A DNA stretch of 64,000 bases, from positions 70,001-134,000 of the forward strand of contig JACEFZ010024517.1 of the NCBI GenBank assembly GCA_014155875.1, read 5' to 3'. Of this stretch, positions 19,808 to 30,120 are shown piece after piece (position 1 is the stretch's first letter; each line of letters starts with the position of its first letter). Source of the DNA: Cepaea nemoralis. Its lineage: Eukaryota > Mollusca > Gastropoda > Stylommatophora > Helicidae. The notes beneath the pieces were generated by a model. It worked only from the letters and a program-made list of their open reading frames with translations, was not told the DNA's origin and ran no database searches. Made by a program: the position numbers and the translations under genes.

Positions 19808-20100
19808 GAGTGTCAGAATGACACTGAATTGTCATATTTAGATTAAACTTTATTTTAATAAAATACTCTTGAATATTAACATTAATAGAGTCTGTTGTTT
19901 TACATATCTCTCTGTACATGTAGTCCTATTTAGTAGACACTAACCTTAAACTTTCATAAATTTCATAATTTTATTTGAACTGTACTCCACATTGGTATTA
20001 TCATGGGAATCCCATGGGAATCCCATCGGATGGGACAGGCAAAATTACTGTGGGATGGGATTGGAATGGGACTGAAAAATGTGTCCCATGGACAAGTCTG

Positions 20101-20204
20101 CTTATCAGCCATCTTAGTACTCACGGCTGCATACTCTCAACCCCACTGGATGAAATGAATGGTCATCATCATTCATGATGGATAAACAACAACAAGTCAT
20201 GTGC
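20101..20204 (+). mobile_element. LINE C-terminal finger and 3' end (right part)
   Basis: This starts with the second copy of CTTATCAG and continues the finger ISHLSTHG, then the C-terminus ending MNGHHHS, a stop and an AACAACAACAA tail. It completes the LINE interrupted at 16827. Confidence 0.85.
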
Positions 20205-20510
20205 ACCAAGTGACTACAGACCGTCAACAGGCCATAGAGTGCAAAAGATTACCATCATTGAAAGTTGGAACTTGGAATGTCAAAGCAATGAGTGCAGATA
20301 GAAAATTGGATAACATCAAACAATAAATGGGAACAGAATATATTGACATATTAGGCTTGTGTGAAACGAGATGGAAAGGGACATGGATTAAGACCGGGTA
20401 GGATTGTAAGATTATGTATTCTGGAGGAGAGAGCAGGCAAAGACCCTGGTGACCGAGTGAGACAGCAAAAAATGACCTCCCACGCTTATCGGCATGGCAC
20501 ATGATGGATG
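20205..20510 (+). mobile_element. RTE-like LINE with start and end joined (internal deletion)
   Basis: The plus strand starts with an AP-endonuclease N-terminus (KVGTWNVKAMSADRKLDNIK, then IDILGLCETRWKG). It jumps near 20425 directly to the family's 3' end (GTGACCGAGTGAGA...GGCATGGCACATGATGG). The endonuclease core, RT and C-terminal domain are deleted. Confidence 0.7.
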
Positions 20511-20764
20511 GATGGAGATCTTATTAGAAGGCATCATGTAAAATGGTCTGACCTTGCAAGCAGGGGTTACCAACTAACTGCATATCACAACAAGCAATGA
20601 TGTACAGACCAAATGAAAGCGGAGGAAGAGACCGACCACGTAAACGATGGTCATAGAGAATAGTAGAGCCCATGGGAATATCGATACATTAAACCCTTAA
20701 ATGGGCTGTTTGTATTTCACCTCGTCAGCGCAAGGAACAAGAGGAACATGATGCGATGACATGA
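20511..20764 (+). mobile_element. LINE 3'-end fragment
   Basis: It matches the 3' fragment at 39560-39810 (shared ATGATGTACAGACCA, CGACCACGTAAACGATGG-type and CATGGGAATATCGATACAT). It encodes the QQAMMYRP...GRGRPRKRW...ESMGISIH type C-terminus. Stops are present. Confidence 0.7.
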
Positions 20765-20929
20765 GACATAGAAGTAAACAAAGACCTACGTTTTTGCTTT
20801 ATTGACTACACAAAGGCGTTCGATCAAGTAAGACATGTCAACATGAAGGAGATGCTTGAAGATCTGCAGATTGATGGGAAAGACCTAAGACTCATTAAAA
20901 ACATAATTGGAAACAACAATCTGCCATAA
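20765..20929 (+). mobile_element. RTE-like LINE reverse transcriptase fragment (motif A)
   Basis: It encodes CFIDYTKAFDQVRHVNMKEM, then LEDLQIDGKDLRLIKNII, the catalytic motif A region of an RTE-type RT. A SINE-like repeat interrupts it; it continues at 21409. Confidence 0.75.
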
Positions 20930-21408
20930 GTTAACCAGGTTTACAAACATCCGCAGAAGTCCGAAGCGAAAGCTCGCTGAGTGGATGTCGTCTGCAGACT
21001 GACCATTTCTGCTTTGCGTGAGGAACGGCCTGTAGCGAACGAAAAGCCCAAGTGAGGAAGGGAAGCAGCCATGCGTAGGATGTGACGACCCTTTGGGTGA
21101 ACCCAGTACCAAAGCGCTATGTGTCGGCTCTGCAATTATGAAAGCTTCTTTGGATTGCAGTTAATGCCCATATTCTGTCCCTGCCTTCCCTTGAGAGTTG
21201 ACCATGATGTATTTGGCCGTTCTAACTTGACCAGCTGGGATGTGGGCGACACCCAACAGTGAGAGTAGAATATCCATCGAAACCCCGGAAAGGTTAACCC
21301 GGCCAACAAACACCTGCAAAAGTCGGATGTGTCGGCCTAAGAGCGCACAATTTGACACAACGCAAAAACGTCTAAGAAAAACACCCCAGATGAAAGCAGA
21401 AGAAAAGG
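20930..21408 (-). mobile_element. SINE-like repeat (479 bp) with 12-bp flanking duplication
   Basis: AATCTGCCATAA occurs at 20918-20929 and 21409-21420, flanking this segment. On the minus strand it starts with TCTGCTTTCATCTGGGGTG. It shares long stretches with 63030-63545, including TTCATAATTGCAGAGCCGAC. No protein motif is seen. The flanking duplication indicates LINE-assisted insertion. Whether it is a true tRNA-derived SINE is unclear. Confidence 0.65.
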
Positions 21409-22245
21409 AATCTGCCATAAAGATTGATAATAAAGTAGTCAATACCAACCTATTAACAGAGGTGCGAGACAGGGATGTGTAATGTCTCCAGATGTGTTTT
21501 TGTTTCTCTGAGCAGTGAAAGTATTTTCAGAAATGCTGACAATATGAAAGGAATCAAAATTGAGGGACGTAATATCAATAACATTAAATATGCAGATGAT
21601 ACAGTATTTATTGCAGACAATCGTCAGGATCTGCAACAGGTAGTAGATGAGATTGTTGCACACAGTAAATAACTTCGGTTAGAATTAAATTGTCAGAAGA
21701 CAAGGTTTATGGTCGTCACCAAGAAGAAGGAAATACCACAATGTAATATACAAGTAAATGAAAATATTCTTAAACAAGTGAATCGGTCCAGTTATCTCGG
21801 AACAGTCATAACATGTGATGGAGGTGCCTTGAAGAGATTAGAACAAGAATTGCCATGGCGATGGAAGCCTTTGGCAAGATGAAAAACACACTGACCATTA
21901 AAGACATGTCATTTGCAACGAGAAAAGTGTGTTAAAGTCCTGCATAGAACCTGTGCTTTTGTATGGATATGAAGTGTGAACAATGGGCAGAAAAGCTGAA
22001 AAAACATCTAATGGCTGTGGAAATGTGGTTTCTTAGGAAAATGCAAAGAATACCATGGGTAGACAGAAACACCAATGAACACGTCCTACCAGAAACATAT
22101 AAAAACTGTAAATTGTTTAAAGAAATTGGACGTAGACAGTCACCATTTTGTGGTCACTTTATCTCCTTTACTTTACTCTGGTGATCAAGTGAGGTGACAA
22201 AACATGACCGCCCACGCTTACGGGCATGGCACATGATGATGATGA
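21409..22245 (+). mobile_element. RTE-like LINE, RT to 3' end
   Basis: It resumes with ESAIKIDNKVVNTN, then motif B remnants and the catalytic box NIKYADDTVFIADNRQDLQQ (near 21590). The C-terminal YLGTVITCDGG region and the 3' end GGGCATGGCACATGATGATG follow, with an ATG-repeat tail typical of RTE elements. Multiple frameshifts make it non-functional. Confidence 0.8.
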
Positions 22246-22318
22246 TGATTGTAATCTGTCAATCAAGTCAGTTTAATAAGTCTATTAGTGGTGTTGTAAT
22301 CTGTCAATTACTTGCATT
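22246..22318. repeat. Resumed 45-bp satellite
   Basis: TGTAATCTGTCAATCAAGTC then TCTATTAGTGGTGTTGTAAT match the array ending at 15905, marking the far side of the inserted block. Confidence 0.85.
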
Positions 22319-22400
22319 GTTTTGACTGTAGCATGGGATATCAACAACAGTAATAGCAATACCAACACACGATAACAACGACAGCAACAGGATGTCGTAC

Positions 22401-22530
22401 CTCCCGAGGAAAAGCCCTGCCTGTCTAGTCCTTGGGCTCTGGACAGAGACTCATCGTTGTGATAGATTGTGAACCAGAACCCAGTATTGGGGTAGGATAG
22501 GGCGTGGACGTGAAACACATACAGGCCTGT
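22401..22530 (-). CDS. C1q domain-containing protein, middle exon (exon B)
   Basis: The acceptor TCGGTTGTTCAACAG precedes codons for TGLYVFHVHALSY, the G-x-Y-x-F core strand of C1q domains. These are followed by FWFTIYHNDESLSRAQG and GFSSG. The exon ends GGGAG followed by the donor GTACGACA. The start is in phase 0, matching the end of exon A. The end leaves one base, which joins the two leading bases of exon C to make Gly. The reading frame is intact over 43 codons. The exon is wedged between the end of the satellite/LINE block (22318) and the microsatellite at 22557 that hosts the LTR retrotransposon. Confidence 0.93.
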
Positions 22531-22556
22531 CTGTTGAACAACCGATACAACATGTT

Positions 22557-22595
22557 AGATCTGTCTGTCTGTCTATCTGTCTGTCTGCCTTTCTG

Positions 22596-22680
<85 letters not shown>

Positions 22681-22681
22681 A

Positions 22682-22740
<59 letters not shown>

Positions 22741-22742
22741 AC
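22557..22742. repeat. TCTG/TATC tetranucleotide microsatellite
   Basis: GTCT repeats, then about 25 ATCT units, then GTCT repeats. The same GTCT repeat continues after the retrotransposon at 30714, so the element inserted into the microsatellite. Confidence 0.95.
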
Positions 22743-23336
22743 TGTCTATTTCTCACCCGGAGTTGCAACGCGTTGTCTGTACCAACGCCAGGCAATGCAA
22801 CCGAGCTCAACGCTGAGCTATGTTTAACACTACAGTTATAACGCGGCGTCTTCGACAGCGCCAGAGAAGCCCAGCCGGGCTCAACACTGAGCGACGCTAA
22901 GCAGTCGTGAGTCAGCGGGAACACAGCGTGAACATTGTAGGTCACGCAAGGTGACTCGACCCCAACTAACGTGTATGCTGAACGGCTGGTCAGACAGGGC
23001 TTGGGAGTCGTACTGGACGGACGCGATTGAATGAGGCCTGAGTGTTTGAGCATGCATCGATAGCTAGCCTGTATGACTGTTGGAGACTGAACGCCTGTGT
23101 GTTTGACTTGTAAGTGGATTGCATTGATGTATTCTTTGATTGATTGTATTTATGATATAATGATATTGTGAATTATGATTGCGCAATGCCTGTATTGTTT
23201 CTGATGAGTGCATTGCGCGAATAAAGAGTGCGAATTATATCATTGGGTATTCACGTCGAGTTATCTAGTAGTAATATTTAGTATCTCACTTGTCAGTAAA
23301 CGAGCTACATTTCTTGCCTTACGCAAGACCCTGACA
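22743..23336 (+). repeat. 5' LTR of Gmr1-type copy 1
   Basis: It starts TGTCTATTTCTCACCC; the first bases are blurred by the adjacent GTCT microsatellite. It ends GCAAGACCCTGACA. An AATAAA lies in GCGCGAATAAAGAGTG at about 23218-23224, probably the polyadenylation signal. Confidence 0.9.
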
Positions 23337-23375
23337 AGTGCGAACGTGGAGGCTTTTCGTCCTGGTTTTTGAACA
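23337..23375 (+). promoter_or_regulatory. Putative primer-binding region
   Basis: AGTGCGAACGTGGAGGCTTT follows the 5' LTR. An almost identical stretch begins the second element at 48000. No textbook TGG sits directly at the LTR edge; TGGAGG starts 11 nt in. The primer tRNA is not identified. Confidence 0.4.
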
Positions 23376-24058
23376 AATGCGAACGTGTAAAATATAAGAT
23401 AGAGCGGAAGTGCGTATGTGTTGATAGCGTCTAGGTGATAAAATAACTGTAAATTAACGGATAAGTACGATCTTTCGTGTTGATTTAGTTAAACCATAAG
23501 TGCGAAGACTGAGCTATAAGTCCAAACGTGGCGTCTTCGTACTTAGTGAATTTCAACCGATCTAGGGGAAAAGATAAAAACAAAAATGGCGGCCATGTCC
23601 TTGAATGCCACTGAGTAGGAGTAATGTAAGCGGAAAGTCTGAAAAGTGTGAAAAGAGAGTTGTTGATTGTGGTGAAACGACTAACAAAAATACTTGACGA
23701 CATACAAACCTACAAAAACTTAAGTGACATTACATACACCACACACTTGCACATGTTCTAATTTCTCTTGTTCCAAAAACAACAGGTTGTTTTGTGTCAT
23801 CCATACCTGTTCCTTGTAAACTCCAAATTTTTTGTCGACCTGAATTAAGATCCAGTGTGATTTCGGGCAGTACTGAACAGCCATTGTCCGACACATTGTC
23901 CCAGGAATACTTGAGTATAAATTTTTTTCTCTTCTTTATACTTTCGTTGATCAGGCCAAAACATAAGCTGTATTATTAAGAACTGTAAACTATTGAATTT
24001 AAATTACTAACAACATAATTAATTGTGTGTATCTATTTCATCAGACATATTGTTCATC

Positions 24059-25426
24059 ATGTCTAGTTTAAACGATTACATCGAAATGGGTTTAAAGATG
24101 AATCTTTCCGGTGAAGAGTTGAGAGTCTGGAGTGAGAAAAAGTTTGCAGAATACCTCCTATTACAGGAAAAAGTTAATGAGCGTGATGAGAGAGCAGCCG
24201 AAAGATCTTTGAAACAGTCTGAATTAGATACTGCTTTAAAACTTAAACAGACAGAATCAGATACTGCTTTGAAACAAGCTGAAATTTTAGCTCAGAGTAA
24301 GAGAGAAGAACTTGAAATAAATGATCGAAATAACGTGAAGAGCTTGAAGTACAGCTAAAAATTGAACAGCTGAAAGCAGAAACTTCGAAAGAGAAGGAAG
24401 ATAGAAAATCAGACAAAGATCAGCCATACAAGAAATACCAAGGGCTTATTAAAAGTTACACCACAGGTGACTGCATAGCAGCCTTCACCCAAAATTTTGA
24501 ATGTATTATGGATCATTACCAGATCCCAAAGTCTGAATGGAGTATAATATACATGAGAAGTCTTTCTGGGGACCTCTGAAAGTGATAGAGTCTATTCCAA
24601 ATGACCTGAAGAAAGATTATCAGTATATTAAGACTAAAATTATGTCTCATTTCTTGCTAGATGAAGCAGGCTACAGAGAACAGTTTAGGTAAATTGTCTC
24701 CTAAACCAACACAAACGTTCTCTGATTACATCTCAGAAGTACAAAATATTTTTTCTAAGTGGCTGTCAGCAGCCAAAGTGAATGGTAATTTTGATAGATT
24801 GACAGATCTTATTTTGAGAGATAAAATTATTACATCTCTCCCACCTCCATTTTCGAAATTTCTATTGGAATGTCAGTGTGAAAGTGTACAACAGATTGAA
24901 AGTCGTGGCTCAGGTTATTTTTCAGCCAATAAACAATGTTTCACTAGTGGATTGACTAGCACAGACTTTGTAGCAGCCGCTACATATGGTAGATCTAAGT
25001 CAGTGCCCTACAACAAACAAAAGCCCTATAAGCAATCTGCTGAGAAAGTTTTATCAGTGCAGATATTGCCACTTATCACACAATGAAAGTGAAATATGTG
25101 ACCAACATCCAGGGTACACTTCTTACTTGCAGAACTATATATCTAAGCAAGACAAAGAAAGAAAGAGCTACAGACGTCTCACCAAATGTTTCCTTTGTAA
25201 GGCGGATGGCCATTGCCGTAATGATTGTAAAGGCAAAGCAATGACCAGAAAGGCTAATGCAGCCATGTTTGATAGCTCTTCCTCAGAAGATGAAAGTGTA
25301 GAAGATCATCCTGTAAACTCAGCACATTCCATTGATGTGTTTCACCATGAAAAATGTACCATCTGTGATCGATTTCATGAGGATGGCGTTTTAACATGCG
25401 GCCATTCCTATACCTGTTACAAATGA
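24059..25426 (+). pseudogene. Gag of Gmr1-type copy 1, frameshifted
   Basis: It starts MSSLNDYIEMGLKMNLSGEE. A charged coiled-coil stretch with repeated LKQ/ELDTALK segments follows, then a capsid-like region (YKKYQGLIKSYTTGDCIAAF, TFSDYISEVQNIFSKWL). A zinc knuckle CFLCKADGHCRNDC (C-X2-C-X4-H-X4-C) lies near 25190-25232. At least two frame changes (about 24340 and 24550-24690), and one near 25060, break it. Gag would form the particle and bind RNA. Confidence 0.8.
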
Positions 25427-26123
25427 GGAGGCCAATTTAGTAGTTAACTCCCAAGGTAAATTAATTATCCACCATGGGTATGTTAATGGTAGAGCTGCCA
25501 CCATTTTACGAGATAGCGGCAGTACTCTCATTGGCGTTAAGAGAGACTATATCTTACCATCACAATATAGTGGTAAATATGTTACATGCAGAACTTTCTC
25601 AGGTAACATCAAGAAATACCCGCTTGCATGGGCATACATAAGTACACCATTTCTTACAGGAAAAGTTAAATGCGCAGCATTACCAATCCTTGTTGCGATT
25701 TTATCATTGGTAACCTTCCTGAGGTAAATTATATGCCACATGACAGTATTACATCCACTGTCACTTGTAACATTGATAATACCATCTCACCTTCATCTCA
25801 AATCACCATTCATGATGTATTACCACCTGTAAATGAATGTATGCATGCCAATTCGGCAACGCCAGCACATGAATGTAGTTGTTTGAATGTAACACCAACT
25901 TGTAATGATAATGATAACCGTGATATTACAAATGCAGTAACCAGATCTACTGCTCAAATGCAAGATCGAATCGATCAGACAGAGGCTTTACACCAAATAA
26001 GCCCAGTTGTAACATCTCCTGAAACAACCAGGGAGAAATTTATAACAGCTCAAAAAGCCGATCGATCTTTGCAGAAGTATTTTAAACTAATAGAGCAAAA
26101 GCCACGATTAGCAAAGAACGCTT
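25427..26123 (+). pseudogene. Retropepsin-like protease region of copy 1
   Basis: The frame continues from the gag end and contains GRAATILRDSGSTLIGV. Its DSG triad, with Asp at 25512, is the retropepsin active site. It is followed by a TCRTFSGNIKKYPLAWAYI strand and a C/D-rich linker, ending in a stop just before the integrase. Frame changes near 25426 and 25670 interrupt it. Confidence 0.75.
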
Positions 26124-26197
26124 AATGGTATTTTGCTCTGAAAAACGGAGATCTGACACGGTACTATACCAAAGGTTCTATCACTACAGAACAAACG

Positions 26198-28825
26198 GTG
26201 CTACCTTCAGAAAACCGCAAGCAAGCATTAAAGCTAGCGCATGACATACCCTTCGCAGGGCATTCGGCTTATGCTAAAACAAGAGCAAGGTTACTTACTC
26301 AATTCTATTGGCCTAAATTCTGCAGTGATACCAAACAGTATTGCAGATCGTGTGACATCTGCCAAAAGCTTGTTAAAAAGGGTAAACACCCGCAAGCTGA
26401 ACTGCAAATCACTGATTTGGCAAGCAGACCGTTTGAAAAGATCTCGGTCGATATAGTTGGTCCTCTTAACCACATAACATCGAGAGGAAATAAATATATT
26501 GTAACAATAATTGATCTCTGTAGTCGGTGGCCAGAAGCAATTCCGATGAAGAACATAACTTCCAAAGACATCATGGAAGTCTTCTTCCATATTTTTGCAA
26601 GGGTAGGATTCCCTGATACCATCCTCTCAGATCGGGGTAGTCAGTTCATTGCCTCAGCTACGCAAGCCTTTACTAAAATGTTGGGTGTGAAGCAGTGTTT
26701 TAACAGCCCCTACCACCCACACTCCACTGGTATTATAGAAAAGATTAACGGTGATCTTAAACATATGCTCTCAAAAGTTACCCAAGAACACCCTGAAGAT
26801 TGGGATACGTATCTACCTGCTATTTTATTTGCATACAGGGAAGTGCCCCATTCCAGCACTGGATTCTCACCATTTGAAATTGTATATGGTGCCAAACCAC
26901 GCGGCCCATTATCTTTGTACCAGTCTATGTTGACTGAAAGTAAAACTATACCTACACCCATTTCATCGTATGAACATGTAACATCATTGCGCGATAGAAT
27001 CATGAAATCATGTGTGTTAGCGAAAGAAGCACTACAAAAATCAGGTGCTATCTACCGACAATACGCTAACAGAGGAAATAGAACAATTACTCTGACGCCA
27101 GGACAGGACGTTCTTCTTCTATTGCCAAGTGACAGACATCTTCTCACAGACTCATGGCAAGGACCGTTTAAAGTGTTACGACAAATTTCGACAGTAGATT
27201 ACGAAATTGCAGTTAGGGACAAACACAAGATTTTTCATATTAACATGCTCAAACCATATTACCACAGGGGCGTCGACCAAGTAGAGACTACAGCAAGCAC
27301 AACAATAGTGGACCAGACAGACGACAAATATACTGACGAGATACCGACACCAGTACTTGACACGACAACCAACCTACAGGACATAAAGGTAAATCCTAAG
27401 CTGACGCAGACACAGACCGACAGTTGCAGACAAGTGTTACAAGAATACAGTACGATTTTTTCTAACAACCCAGGACAGACAGACTTAGTGCATCATCATA
27501 TTATTTTGACATCCGACATCCCAATAAAATGCAGACCATATTCCATTCCTATACACTACAAAGACAAACTACACCAAGAAATTATTGATTTAGAAGCAAA
27601 CCATATCATCCGACGTTCACAATCACATTTTTGTTCACCTATTGTCATTGTGAGGAAAAAGGACAACACAATAAGACTCTGTGTTGACTATCGGAAACTC
27701 AATAGCATCACACAGTTGGATTTGGAGCCAATGAGCAACTGTGAAGACAAACTAACTGAACTGACTGACTCACGTTACTTTACTAAACTTGACATGACAA
27801 AAGGTTACTGGCAAATACCTGTACATGCTGACAGCATACATCTGACAGCATTTGCCACACCCTGGGGACTATACGAATGGTGCAAACTACCATTCGGGCT
27901 AGTTAATGCTCCAGCCACATTTGTCAGAATGACAAGACTTCTTTTGACAGACATTTCTAACATCATTTGGTACATGGACGACATTTGCATACATACAAAG
28001 AACATGACAGACCACATAACAGCACTACAGCAGACATTCGACAGGATTAGACAACATGGACTGACAGTAAAACCATCCAAAGTCGATATAGCCTTTCAAG
28101 AAATTTCATTTTTGGGCTATAAGATCTCAAATGGCTTTATATCGACTGACGATAACATCATGTCCAGAATTTTGAAATTGTCGCTTCCGACAACCAAGAA
28201 AGAGTTGCGAAGTGTGTTAGGTCTTTTAAATTATTATAGACAATTTATTCCTCATTTTGCTGAATTGACCAAATGTTTCACTGATTTACTAACAAATAAA
28301 CATCCTAATGTCATTGTGAACAGCGAATGTTTAAGGCCTGCATTTGCGAAAGTATTAGCTTATTTTTCTAGTGAACCTATTCTAAAATTACCCGATCTTA
28401 GCACTATTTTCAGGTTAAGATGTGATGCGAGCTCCGTAGCCATTGGAGGGGTGCTTCTTCAAGAACACGACCAAATCTTGTACCCTGTATACTACGTCTC
28501 TCGAAAACTGAACACCAGGGAACGGAATTACAGCACGCCGGAACTTGAAGCCCTCGCTCTTGTGTTTTCGGTACGTAAACTTTCAAGATTTCTGTTAGGA
28601 AAACACTTCATTGTAGAGACAGACAATAGTCCATTGACGATTATCACCAGAGGAACTCCAAGTAATCACAAAGTGGCAAGATGGTCCCTTCTTCTGCAGG
28701 ACTATAGCTTCGAAGTCAGACATATAAGAGGCTCACAAAACTCACTGGCCGATCTTCTATCTAGATGTCCATACGACTTACCCAGTAGCCATGTAACACC
28801 CGAGCACACTGCAGATGGTGTATAA
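26198..28825 (+). CDS. Pol of copy 1: integrase, then reverse transcriptase and RNase H
   Basis: An open frame of 875 codons; the true N-terminus is probably upstream, past a stop near 26123. Order: integrase zinc-binding region (H15, H22, C52, C55) and core with D85, D145 and E181, a D,D-35-E triad. Then a C-terminal region with WQGPFKVLRQIS and KIFHINMLKPYY at about 325-355. RT starts near residue 445 (CVDYRKLNS; FTKLDMTKGYWQIP; LPFGLVNAPATF; catalytic YMDD at 592-595). RNase H starts near 740 (RCDASS; PELEALALV; ETDNSP; HIRGSQNSLADLLSR). All key residues are present. Polyprotein order differs from most gypsy elements, where integrase is last. Confidence 0.93.
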   Translation: MLPSENRKQALKLAHDIPFAGHSAYAKTRARLLTQFYWPKFCSDTKQYCRSCDICQKLVKKGKHPQAELQITDLASRPFEKISVDIVGPLNHITSRGNKYIVTIIDLCSRWPEAIPMKNITSKDIMEVFFHIFARVGFPDTILSDRGSQFIASATQAFTKMLGVKQCFNSPYHPHSTGIIEKINGDLKHMLSKVTQEHPEDWDTYLPAILFAYREVPHSSTGFSPFEIVYGAKPRGPLSLYQSMLTESKTIPTPISSYEHVTSLRDRIMKSCVLAKEALQKSGAIYRQYANRGNRTITLTPGQDVLLLLPSDRHLLTDSWQGPFKVLRQISTVDYEIAVRDKHKIFHINMLKPYYHRGVDQVETTASTTIVDQTDDKYTDEIPTPVLDTTTNLQDIKVNPKLTQTQTDSCRQVLQEYSTIFSNNPGQTDLVHHHIILTSDIPIKCRPYSIPIHYKDKLHQEIIDLEANHIIRRSQSHFCSPIVIVRKKDNTIRLCVDYRKLNSITQLDLEPMSNCEDKLTELTDSRYFTKLDMTKGYWQIPVHADSIHLTAFATPWGLYEWCKLPFGLVNAPATFVRMTRLLLTDISNIIWYMDDICIHTKNMTDHITALQQTFDRIRQHGLTVKPSKVDIAFQEISFLGYKISNGFISTDDNIMSRILKLSLPTTKKELRSVLGLLNYYRQFIPHFAELTKCFTDLLTNKHPNVIVNSECLRPAFAKVLAYFSSEPILKLPDLSTIFRLRCDASSVAIGGVLLQEHDQILYPVYYVSRKLNTRERNYSTPELEALALVFSVRKLSRFLLGKHFIVETDNSPLTIITRGTPSNHKVARWSLLLQDYSFEVRHIRGSQNSLADLLSRCPYDLPSSHVTPEHTADGV

Positions 28826-30101
28826 ACTGCAAATTAAATAGTGCTCAACACCACAGCCAATTGTGACATCATGTCAGTAACGCTGTGAAGAATGATGTGA
28901 TAGGGAAGATTTAATCTCCCATTGTAAATAAATTGTGTAGATACTATTATTATTATGTGAATGAATGTGTCGTATAACTGTGAGATATGTGAAAGAATGT
29001 GAATAGCATTGTAAATATGTAATAGTATAATAAACAGACACTACAAGTGTCACAGGACAGTACTACAGGACCCAAAGACTTACCGAACTCGAACTGCGTC
29101 AAGTAATCCTGAGTACATGCACAAAGATGAGTCCACGGCGTTTTAACAAGTACGAATGATGACCGTGACAACCTAATCCGAGAAGAACACGGAAGAAACT
29201 ATCCAACAGCTGGTTACAACAACTGGTTGCTCCGTTTGGTTAAAGTCCATCTAGAACGGAAGACCTTGATGTGAATGTCAACATAACACATTTGTGGAAC
29301 AACACAGCTGTACACTTCCGGTATATTTGCATATTAATTTGAAAGTTAGCAGACGATACTAAAATGTTCATAAATCTATGACAATTGTATGAAACTTTGG
29401 GTATGAAATATTTCCATATACGGAATTGTATATGTTGATTTTTGTTAGATGTAATCTCAGCATCGTAACTTGATTTACTTTTTCACAACAGTGACCTTTT
29501 GTGCACTTTTGTCAATAAGTATCAAATTATGACACTAAGAAATGAAATTTTACTTGTAATTCATTTCGTTGAAAGCATGATAAAATTACCGTCCCTAAAC
29601 TTTTGTATTATAACCAAGGGACATAACTAAAAATTGTTGGTGATGTGTAAATATGTATTGAAACTATCAACATGTTTGCCTGATGGGTAACACGTCAATG
29701 TGACGTCATTTGTGTATGGAGAGAATTGCCAAAACTGTAGACCTTCATTGGACACTCTGATTAAATAAGGTTAGAGGTCTAATGTTGGAGTTATCTTACA
29801 GGTAGATACTCACAGTCTGACCTGACGATTTGGAATTTTTGTTTTTTGGTTGAGAGGTAGGGGCGAAGTTAGCCGTAACCTACCGGACTGGCTGTGTCAA
29901 TACAGCGAGGTAATATCCATCAAAGTGATTGTACTTGACGGGTGTACTTGATGGTTAAGCATAAAGATTGTATGCATATTGTTTGCTAATCACCTGTACA
30001 TGTTAATAACAATCAAAGATTTATGTCAGATGAAGTACAAAGTTCGATTCTGACAAGGTAAATAAGAGCTATATAGAGTACATGAAAGGAAAACCTTTCA
30101 T
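28826..30101 (+). other. Retrotransposon 3' untranslated region
   Basis: About 1.3 kb between the RNase H stop and the polypurine tract, without an open frame resembling env. The second element has a comparable 1.4-kb stretch, so a long non-coding 3' region is a family trait. Confidence 0.7.
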
Positions 30102-30120
30102 GAAAAAGGTGGGTGGAGAG
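30102..30120 (+). promoter_or_regulatory. Polypurine tract
   Basis: GAAAAAGGTGGGTGGAGAG lies immediately before the 3' LTR, the expected plus-strand primer. Confidence 0.8.

Larger units (their letters stand above)
16836..20100 (+). mobile_element. hAT transposon (3265 bp), internally rearranged
   Basis: The termini CAGGCTTGTCCATGAGA and (inverted) CAGACTTGTCCATGGGA form about 17-bp inverted repeats flanked by an 8-bp duplication, the hAT hallmark. Subterminal CCCATGGGA palindromes are repeated at both ends (about 16855-16945 and 19998-20095); these are candidate transposase-binding sites. The interior holds only the C-terminal part of a hAT transposase. Its N-terminal part is replaced by short filler DNA and a LINE fragment, so the copy is non-functional. 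Confidence 0.9.

Noticed and set aside
22504..22827. LSVCLSVCLSVCLSIYLSIY protein frame
   Set aside because: Translation of the TCTG/TATC microsatellite.
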